Of a stretch of 5,020 nucleotides of DNA, positions 1 through 5,020 are shown piece after piece. This DNA comes from Fidelibacterota bacterium (GTDB taxonomy: Bacteria; Fidelibacterota; Marinisomatia; Marinisomatales; TCS55). The notes under the pieces are model-generated. The model searched no databases. It was given only the letters and a program-made list of their open reading frames with translations, and had not been told where the DNA came from. The position numbers and the translations under genes were made by a program. How positions within the stretch are numbered: position 1 is the stretch's first letter; each line of letters begins with the position of its first letter. The stretch lies in contig NZXC01000023.1 of NCBI GenBank assembly GCA_002701785.1, positions 12,643 through 17,662 of the forward strand, given 5' to 3'.

Positions 1-1871
1 TCTAAATGTTTATTAACTCGTTCAATTGCAATTTGTAAACGATTTAGAATCCATAACTCAGGAAGCTTAAAATTATTTTCTAATAATTCATCACTTATAT
101 CATCTTCAATGTTCATTAATACAAATCTTGAAGCATTCCATAGCTTATTAATGAAATTGCGTCCAACCTCAAGACCTTTAGATGAAAATAATACATCTAG
201 ACCCTGTGGTGCCATTAACATAATTCCAAATCGAACTCCATCTGTACCATATTCATCAAAAAGAGTAAAAGGATCTGGTGAGTTTCCTAATGATTTACTA
301 AATTTTTTGCCATTTTCATCTCTTAAAATGCTAGTAAAATAAACATCTTTAAATGGTAAATCTCCCATAAACTCAAAACCAGACATAATCATTCTTGCAA
401 CCCAGAAAAATATAATATCAGGTCCGGTCACTAGCGATGCTGTCGGATAGTAATATGATAAATCTTGATTATTTTCCGGCCATTTATGAACTGCAAATGG
501 CCATAACCAAGAGGAAGCCCAAGTATCAAGAACATCCTCATCTTGTGTCCAATTTTCAGGGTCAGGTGGTCCATCAAGAGATACATGAATCTTATCATTA
601 TCATCATTATGATACCATACTGGTATTCGATGACCCCACCATAATTGACGACTTATACACCAATCATTAATATTTTCCATCCAATGATTATATGTTTTAA
701 CCCAATGTTCTGGGTGGAATTTAATTGATCCATCATTAACGGCTTGTGAAGCAGGTTTTGACAATTCATTCATTTTCAAAAACCACTGACTTGACATATA
801 ATATTCAATCGGGATATTACCTCTTTCAGAAAAACCAACTTTATGAATATGTTCTTCAGTTTTTTCTAATAGACTTATAGATTTTAAATCATGAAGAATT
901 TTCTCTCTAGCAGATTCTCTCGATAAATTTCTATATTTCTCTGGGACATTTGAGTTGAGTGAAGCATCTTCATTCATAATATTTATAAACTCAAGATCAT
1001 GACGTTTGCCTATATCAAAATCATTTGGATCATGTGCAGGTGTTACTTTAATACAGCCAGTTCCAAATTCCATATCAACAAACTCATCTCCAATAACAGG
1101 AATTTCACGATCAGTTAATGGTAAAATAACTGTCTTACCAATTAAATGTTTAAATCTTTTATCTTTGGGATGTACGGCAACAGCTGTATCTCCTAACATT
1201 GTTTCTGGACGCGTTGTTGCGACAATCAATTCCTCATCAGAATCTTTAATTGGATAGCGAAAATGCCATAAATTCCCGTTTACTTCTTCATGCATTACCT
1301 CTTCATCGCTAATCGCTGATTGTGATACTGGACACCAGTTTACCAAACGGAACCCTTTATAGATCAGACCTTTATTATATAAAACAATAAAAGATTCTAA
1401 TACTGCATTATTATAATTGTCATCCATAGTAAATCGTTCTTTATCCCAGTCGCAAGAACAACCTAGTCTTTTAAGTTGTTGTATTATAATACCTCCATAT
1501 TTTTCTTTCCACTCCCATGAATACTTTAAAAATTCATCCCGGGATAAAGATTCTTTTTTTATTCCCTTATCCTCTAACATTTCTACTACTTTAGTTTCTG
1601 TCGCAATAGATGCATGATCAGTTCCTGGAATCCAACAAGCTTCTTTCCCTTCCATTCTTGCTTTTCTAATTAATATATCCTGGATAGTGTTATTTAATAC
1701 ATGCCCCATAGTGAGCATACCGGTAACATTCGGCGGAGGGATTACAATTGTATACGGTTCTTTATCAGGATCTGGTTTAGAATGGAAATAATTATTATCC
1801 ATCCAATATTGGTACCATTTATCTTCTATATTGATTGGATTGTAAACTTTATCTAGTTGAGATGTAGACAT
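1..1871 (-). CDS. valS: valyl-tRNA synthetase, N-terminal 623 residues (3' end cut by window edge)
   Basis: Class I aminoacyl-tRNA synthetase that activates valine with ATP, charges tRNA-Val and edits mischarged threonine in the cytoplasm. The frame is open from ATG at 1871 to the left edge, with 623 codons and no stop; the family usually has about 870-950 residues, so most of the anticodon-binding domain and any C-terminal coiled coil are outside. Visible in order: PPPNVTG followed by the HIGH-type motif as TMGH (residues 54-57); GTDHASIATE; the CP1 editing domain with TTRPETMLGD (from 219) and AHDPNDF (around 279-285), carrying the Asp residues typical of ValS editing sites; WCISRQLWWGHRIPVWY (404-420); DIIFFWVARMIM; and the KMSKS loop as KFSKS (523-527) followed by LGNSPDP. 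The last residues (WILNRL...) begin the anticodon-binding domain. The start fits the family N-terminus (LDKVYNP...KWYQYW), but no Shine-Dalgarno is visible. It lies 30 nt after the cyclic-nucleotide-binding gene. Both signature motifs differ from consensus by one residue. Confidence 0.97.
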   Translation of the reverse strand, partial: MSTSQLDKVYNPINIEDKWYQYWMDNNYFHSKPDPDKEPYTIVIPPPNVTGMLTMGHVLNNTIQDILIRKARMEGKEACWIPGTDHASIATETKVVEMLEDKGIKKESLSRDEFLKYSWEWKEKYGGIIIQQLKRLGCSCDWDKERFTMDDNYNNAVLESFIVLYNKGLIYKGFRLVNWCPVSQSAISDEEVMHEEVNGNLWHFRYPIKDSDEELIVATTRPETMLGDTAVAVHPKDKRFKHLIGKTVILPLTDREIPVIGDEFVDMEFGTGCIKVTPAHDPNDFDIGKRHDLEFINIMNEDASLNSNVPEKYRNLSRESAREKILHDLKSISLLEKTEEHIHKVGFSERGNIPIEYYMSSQWFLKMNELSKPASQAVNDGSIKFHPEHWVKTYNHWMENINDWCISRQLWWGHRIPVWYHNDDNDKIHVSLDGPPDPENWTQDEDVLDTWASSWLWPFAVHKWPENNQDLSYYYPTASLVTGPDIIFFWVARMIMSGFEFMGDLPFKDVYFTSILRDENGKKFSKSLGNSPDPFTLFDEYGTDGVRFGIMLMAPQGLDVLFSSKGLEVGRNFINKLWNASRFVLMNIEDDISDELLENNFKLPELWILNRLQIAIERVNKHL

Positions 1872-1889
1872 GTAATAGGTTAATCCAAT

Positions 1890-1917
1890 AAAAAGACTGT
1901 ATTATCTTTCTAATACA
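1890..1917 (-). terminator. weak terminator-like hairpin between the CNBD gene and valS
   Basis: On the minus strand TGTATTA and TAATACA form a perfect 7-bp stem (1917-1911 with 1904-1898) around a GAAAGA loop. After GTC comes a run of five T (1894-1890). The stem has only one G-C pair and the U-tract is short, so it would be a weak or leaky terminator at best. It overlaps the last codons and the TAA stop of the upstream gene. It could lower valS readthrough, protect an mRNA end, or be chance in AT-rich DNA. Confidence 0.25.
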
Positions 1918-2405
1918 AGACTAAAAGCGGTTGTCAATTTCAATACATTTTGATTGGTCTCTATTACTTTTCTAGAAAGAATCTTGGACAGATTCTTCAT
2001 CACTTTATACCCTATATCTGTATTTTTATCACAAATTGAAAATAAATCATCTTTCATTAATTGACCTAATTGACACTCTGTAATTGCTATAACGCTAGCG
2101 CTACGACGATCTTCTTTATCGAATAAGGACATTTCACCAAATAATGGTTTTATATTTGCAGATAAATTGATAATAGCTTTTTCACGATTATCAAGCCCTC
2201 CCTTATGCATAGAAAGAGTAAGAGCCTGATTAATTCTTACATTACCTTTTAATAAAAGATATATCGAATCTCCAACATCTCCCTCAACAATAAAATTCTC
2301 ACCTTCTGCTATAGTAATTTTCTTCATTTTTTCTTTAAATAATGATACTTCTTTGTCATTTAAGTTTTTAAATATCTCAAATTGTTTTAATTCATTAATA
2401 TCCAT
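1902..2405 (-). CDS. stand-alone cyclic nucleotide-binding domain protein
   Basis: Soluble 167-residue protein made almost entirely of one cNMP-binding domain (CRP/PKA-R type), so probably a cAMP or cGMP sensor. Visible: an N-terminal helix (ELKQFEIFKNLNDKEV); the turn EGDVGDSIYLLLKGNVRI (about 41-58); the phosphate-binding cassette FGEMSLFDKEDRRSASV (89-105), with the Gly-Glu pair (90-91) that contacts the ribose and the Arg-Ser-Ala (101-103) that in CRP binds the cyclic phosphate; then a C-terminal helix. The strand-loop region between KGNVRI and FGE is about 10 residues longer than in E. coli CRP. There is no helix-turn-helix, kinase, cyclase or membrane segment, so it is not a CRP-type transcription factor. 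The ATG at 2405 is chosen over an in-frame GTG at 2411 because GAGGTG at 2414-2409 fits the ATG as a ribosome site, whereas the GTG has none. Tight coupling to the channel gene suggests it works with that channel; this is inference. Ligand identity is not shown by the sequence. Confidence 0.9.
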   Translation of the reverse strand: MDINELKQFEIFKNLNDKEVSLFKEKMKKITIAEGENFIVEGDVGDSIYLLLKGNVRINQALTLSMHKGGLDNREKAIINLSANIKPLFGEMSLFDKEDRRSASVIAITECQLGQLMKDDLFSICDKNTDIGYKVMKNLSKILSRKVIETNQNVLKLTTAFSLVLER

Positions 2406-2408
2406 ATG

Positions 2409-2414
2409 CACCTC
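2409..2414 (-). promoter_or_regulatory. ribosome binding site overlapping the channel stop codon
   Basis: GAGGTG reads on the minus strand at 2414-2409, with its GAGG core 5 nt before the ATG at 2405. Its first two bases are the last two of the channel's TGA stop (2415-2413). This is the clearest Shine-Dalgarno in the window and decides the downstream start. Such overlap is typical of translational coupling, so the two proteins are probably made in a linked ratio. Confidence 0.7.
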
Positions 2415-3537
2415 AAGGAATTACTATGGCTCGTTGGCCTTCTTCAATTAAAAAATTACTTTTTGGATTAATTACAGTAGTAACTTTGCTCTCTTCTTGC
2501 AAAGAAATCCCTCCCTCATTTAACTTTCTTTCAATAAATGCATCTAATGCAGACGAGTCTGCAGATAAAACCTCACCGATTCCTAAATTCTCTTGTTCAG
2601 AATACAATCCAACAAGAATCCATCCGTTTGTAGAGCGGAAATAATCAAATAAATCATCAAATGGTCGTCCAACAAATTGTGATGGGATATCAACACGTCT
2701 CAGCCTCTCTTCAGAATTAGCATTAAGCAAACCTTTTGTAGTTTGTGGAATTCCAGGATCCATAACATGAGAAGCTAACATATAGGCACCAAAATCATCA
2801 CTTAATACCACTTCATCTACATTCGCTCTCCGAATATGAGTTAAGTTTTCTCTTTGCATGAGATAGGCAACAACGCGAACGCTTGATGTCATACTTTTTA
2901 TGGTTAGTGTTGCAAAAATCGTTTTTTCATCTGGTGAACCAATTTTTTCATCATCTATATTGGGAATAATAATTACTGTATGAGCCTCTTCAATACTAGC
3001 TCTTTTCAATATCTCTTCACTAGTAAAATCACCAGCTACAAAATATATATCTACACCTTTATATTTATTTCTAAGATGATTAACTATGTCTTCATGAATT
3101 TCATTTACAAGTACTAAATGTAATGAATCACTTTCAGATAGATTTCTTAATGAATCAATAATTGATTCAGCATTTTTATTCCAACCACATAAAACAATAT
3201 GATCACTTATATTTACTTTTTCCAAACCTTTATCCTCCCGAATTCTTTTTGCTACATATATAGATGAAATAGATGCAGTTAATAGAGATACTAGCGCTAT
3301 GCCTGCAAACATAATAAAAACAGCAAATAATCTTCCTTCTGATGTGGTAGGAGAGAAATCACCATACCCCACAGTTGTCATAGTAACAATTGCCCACCAA
3401 AAAGGAGTTTCTTTTTCTGTAATAGAACCAGTTTCTAAATACATAATTATAAATCCACCAATCATCATAACTATAAATAAACCAGCTCCAACCTGGAAGA
3501 AACTGTTCCGTATTAGTTTTCTAAACCATCGTCTCAT
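2413..3537 (-). CDS. two-transmembrane potassium channel with RCK (TrkA-N/TrkA-C) domain
   Basis: Inner-membrane K+ channel subunit of 374 residues, of the MthK-like 2TM-RCK class, expected to assemble as a tetramer. Order: short basic N-terminus; TM1 about 13-33; pore helix and filter TMTTVGYGD, with TVGYG at 55-59; TM2 about 69-93, with Gly79 as a possible hinge; a charged linker; the RCK N-lobe from about 112 (HIVLCGWN, LVLVNE, AGDFTSEEIL) to about 245; and the RCK C-lobe (TrkA-C) from about 275 to the end, closing with the usual FLIEEGQRAIVI. There is no voltage-sensor S1-S4. The glycine-rich nucleotide turn is reduced to CGWNKNAE, as in other channel RCKs. Aligned by eye to MthK, the calcium ligands Glu210 and Glu212 become Tyr225 and Met227, so MthK-style Ca2+ gating is unlikely. 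The start is the first ATG giving a normal short cytoplasmic end; no Shine-Dalgarno is seen. It follows the methyltransferase gene by 54 nt and is coupled to the cyclic-nucleotide-binding gene. Confidence 0.95.
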   Translation of the reverse strand: MRRWFRKLIRNSFFQVGAGLFIVMMIGGFIIMYLETGSITEKETPFWWAIVTMTTVGYGDFSPTTSEGRLFAVFIMFAGIALVSLLTASISSIYVAKRIREDKGLEKVNISDHIVLCGWNKNAESIIDSLRNLSESDSLHLVLVNEIHEDIVNHLRNKYKGVDIYFVAGDFTSEEILKRASIEEAHTVIIIPNIDDEKIGSPDEKTIFATLTIKSMTSSVRVVAYLMQRENLTHIRRANVDEVVLSDDFGAYMLASHVMDPGIPQTTKGLLNANSEERLRRVDIPSQFVGRPFDDLFDYFRSTNGWILVGLYSEQENLGIGEVLSADSSALDAFIERKLNEGGISLQEESKVTTVINPKSNFLIEEGQRAIVIP

Positions 3538-3567
3538 AGATAAAAATTTAAGTCTAGAATAATTAAG

Positions 3568-3588
3568 ATATAAAGGATGGATTTATAT
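3568..3588. repeat. 7-bp AT-only inverted repeat in the channel leader
   Basis: ATATAAA (3568-3574) and TTTATAT (3582-3588) are perfect reverse complements around GGATGGA. No T-run follows on the minus strand, so it does not look like an intrinsic terminator for the methyltransferase gene. It sits in the 54-nt spacer, where a transcript from the candidate promoter at 3591-3620 would begin, and could be an operator or leader hairpin. Such a repeat can also arise by chance in AT-rich DNA. Confidence 0.25.
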
Positions 3589-3590
3589 TA

Positions 3591-3620
3591 ATTATTTTTT
3601 TAATAATGCAACTGTTTCAA
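3591..3620 (-). promoter_or_regulatory. candidate sigma70-type promoter for the channel pair
   Basis: On the minus strand TTGAAA (3620-3615) and AATAAT (3596-3591) each match the -35 and -10 consensus at five of six positions, with an 18-nt spacer. The site overlaps the end of the methyltransferase gene and would start transcription near 3584, about 47 nt before the channel ATG. It would let the channel and sensor be expressed apart from the methyltransferase. AT-rich sequence gives such matches often, and Bacteroidota use a different promoter consensus, so this is tentative. Confidence 0.22.
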
Positions 3621-4992
3621 TATGCGGTGTGTGAGGGAACATATCAACTAGGGTCATTGATTGTAATTTCCAACCCCAATGAATTAATCGAACTATATCC
3701 CGAGCCTGAGTAGTTGGATTGCAAGAAACATATACTATTTTATTTGCTTTAAATTTTGGTAATGATTTTAACATATTTTTATGGACACCTGATCTTGGTG
3801 GATCAATAATTAAGGCATCTGGAGTAGGATAATCTTCTATATTCCTCCCTTTTTTAAAATAAGTATCAAGATTAACCTTATGAAATTTGGCATTTCCTAT
3901 ACCATTAATTACTGAGTTTCTAGTTGCATCTTCTATCGCACTTTTAATTACATCAAATCCATATATTTCTTTAGTTAATTTTGCTAAAAATAATGATATA
4001 GATCCAGTTCCACAAAAAAGATCAAAAATAATTTCATCTCCTTTAAGATCAAGATAATGCTGTACTGTTTCAAATAATTTCACAGCTTGTTCACTATTTG
4101 TTTGAAAAAAAGAGTTGGCTGAAATCTCATAAGTAATATCTCCCAATCTCTCTCTTATAAAGGAATCTCCATGCAAATTAATTTCTTTTTCACCGTAAGC
4201 AACATCTGCCTTACGAGTATTTATATTATTAACTATAGATTGTATATTGGGAAAGTGATTTATTATTGAATTTATTATTGGTTTTAGCTTACTTGGATTT
4301 TCATAGCTTGTAACAATATTGACCATTAATTCTTCAGTGTAATATCCCTTTCTAAGCATTAAATGACGTAAATACCCATTATTTGTTTTATTATCGTATG
4401 GTTTAATTTCATTTTTAATTGCTTCCGTTCGAACTAAATCTAAAATTTTATTAAAGTCTTTATCTTGTATATGGCACTCTTCAATATCTACAATTTTATC
4501 ATAACGCCTAGGGACATGAAGCCCAAGTGCAAATTTTGGATTGTTCTTTTCTTCTCCATCTAAATACCAAGGTCGATTACTAAATGAAAATTCCATTTTA
4601 TTTCGATAATGATACTGGTTTTCAGCATGAACTACGTTTTCAATTATAAAATTATCAATACCTGCTTGCCTAATATAGATATCCTCTACTTGTTTAATTT
4701 TTTGTTTTATCTGCTCATCATATTCAAGATTTTGTGTGCTACATCCTCCACAAACGCTAAAATGATTGCATTTAGGATTAACATTATATGGTGATTCTGA
4801 TAATGTTTCAATTACTCTAGCTTCAGCATATCCACTTCGTATTTTATAAATAAATACGAGCACATATTCACCTGGTAGAGCATTGTTTACGAATATAACA
4901 AAATTCTGATGCCTAGCTACCCCTTTTCCACCATAGGCCAAAGACTCAATTTTGAGTTTAAGCTCAGAACCTTTTACTACCGATTGAGACAT
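3592..4992 (-). CDS. rlmD: 23S rRNA (uracil-C5)-methyltransferase, RlmD/RumA family
   Basis: SAM-dependent enzyme of 466 residues making 5-methyluridine in RNA. RlmD acts on 23S rRNA U1939, but relatives (RlmC, RlmCD, TrmA-like) hit other uridines, so the exact site is inferred. Order: TRAM RNA-binding domain (about 7-65, AYGGKGVAR); [4Fe-4S] cysteines C75, C81, C84 (C-x5-C-x2-C, spaced as in E. coli RumA) and C173 (EECHIQD); central domain; then the methyltransferase fold with NSFFQTN (Q297), SAM motif FDLFCGTG (323-330), IIDPPRSG (397-400 for DPPR), the nucleophile C424 in VSCNP, and the general base E459 in HIETVALL. The 35-residue spacing of C424 to E459 equals that of C389 and E424 in E. 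coli RumA. All catalytic and cluster residues are present and the length is normal, so it should be active. The ATG at 4992 is preferred to an adjacent TTG at 4995; neither has a clear Shine-Dalgarno. It is the first gene of the co-directional set. Confidence 0.93.
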   Translation of the reverse strand: MSQSVVKGSELKLKIESLAYGGKGVARHQNFVIFVNNALPGEYVLVFIYKIRSGYAEARVIETLSESPYNVNPKCNHFSVCGGCSTQNLEYDEQIKQKIKQVEDIYIRQAGIDNFIIENVVHAENQYHYRNKMEFSFSNRPWYLDGEEKNNPKFALGLHVPRRYDKIVDIEECHIQDKDFNKILDLVRTEAIKNEIKPYDNKTNNGYLRHLMLRKGYYTEELMVNIVTSYENPSKLKPIINSIINHFPNIQSIVNNINTRKADVAYGEKEINLHGDSFIRERLGDITYEISANSFFQTNSEQAVKLFETVQHYLDLKGDEIIFDLFCGTGSISLFLAKLTKEIYGFDVIKSAIEDATRNSVINGIGNAKFHKVNLDTYFKKGRNIEDYPTPDALIIDPPRSGVHKNMLKSLPKFKANKIVYVSCNPTTQARDIVRLIHWGWKLQSMTLVDMFPHTPHIETVALLKK

Positions 4993-5000
4993 CAAGTAAT

Positions 5001-5006
5001 ATTATA
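5001..5006 (-). promoter_or_regulatory. TATAAT -10-like hexamer just upstream of rlmD
   Basis: A perfect TATAAT reads on the minus strand at 5006-5001, ending 8 nt before the ATG at 4992. Any -35 element would lie beyond the right edge, so it cannot be checked. If used, transcription would start at about 4994 and give a nearly leaderless mRNA, which would agree with the missing Shine-Dalgarno. A chance match in AT-rich sequence is quite possible. Confidence 0.25.
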
Positions 5007-5020
5007 TCTTAATAACCTAT

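Noticed and set aside
109..1617. Plus-strand open frames of 66-83 codons at 109-342, 437-670, 1006-1257 and 1417-1617
   Set aside because: They lie antisense inside the continuous valS frame, show low-complexity translations without recognisable domains, and have no ribosome sites of note.
1872..1901. T-box or leader-peptide control of valS
   Set aside because: The spacer is only 30 nt, far too short for a T-box, and there is no Val-rich leader ORF.
1902..2405. CRP/FNR-family transcription factor
   Set aside because: The protein ends after the C-helix, with no helix-turn-helix.
1902..2411. Upstream GTG start at 2411 for the cNMP-binding protein
   Set aside because: It would fall inside the GAGGTG ribosome site that is well spaced for the ATG at 2405, and would have no site of its own.
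1902..3537. Channel and cNMP-binding domain as one gene broken by a stop or frameshift
   Set aside because: The channel has a complete RCK C-lobe ending, the second protein has its own ribosome site and a complete N-terminal helix, and the frames differ; this looks like two genuine genes.
2426..4794. Plus-strand open frames at 2426-2644, 3299-3562 and 4609-4794
   Set aside because: They are antisense to the strongly supported channel and methyltransferase genes and have no family features of their own.
3592..4995. TTG start at 4995 for the methyltransferase
   Set aside because: It is directly followed by an ATG codon and adds only one residue; nothing favours the rarer codon.
1875..5020. 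Shared ATAGGTTA octamer before valS (plus strand) and before rlmD (minus strand)
   Set aside because: It is short, in opposite orientation relative to the genes, and within AT-rich sequence; a chance match is likely.

Overview
The window is a compact, AT-rich bacterial segment (GC roughly one third by eye). All four genes lie on the minus strand and read from the right edge to the left edge. The gaps between them are 25 to 55 nt or essentially zero. The valyl-tRNA synthetase carries DHASIATE and SKSLGNSPDP variants that I associate with the Bacteroidota / FCB side of the tree, and the base composition fits a free-living, possibly marine, streamlined bacterium. That placement is an inference from motif recall, not a search.

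Layout in transcription order: (1) 4992-3592, a TRAM-domain, iron-sulfur 23S rRNA uracil-C5 methyltransferase of the RlmD/RumA family. (2) A 54-nt spacer with a weak promoter candidate and an AT-only inverted repeat, then 3537-2413, a two-helix potassium channel with the TVGYG filter and a cytoplasmic RCK (TrkA-N/TrkA-C) gating module. (3) 2405-1902, a soluble stand-alone cyclic-nucleotide-binding domain protein, whose Shine-Dalgarno overlaps the channel stop codon. (4) A 30-nt spacer with a weak terminator-like hairpin, then 1871 to the left edge, the first 623 residues of valyl-tRNA synthetase, whose anticodon-binding end lies outside the window.

The two outer genes are translation housekeeping functions. 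The inner pair looks like a physiological unit: a K+ channel whose RCK lacks the known MthK calcium ligands, translationally coupled to a cAMP-type sensor with an intact phosphate-binding cassette and no DNA-binding domain. A two-polypeptide, cyclic-nucleotide-responsive potassium channel is the most interesting hypothesis here. I found no mobile element, CRISPR array, tRNA, rRNA or sign of recent transfer.
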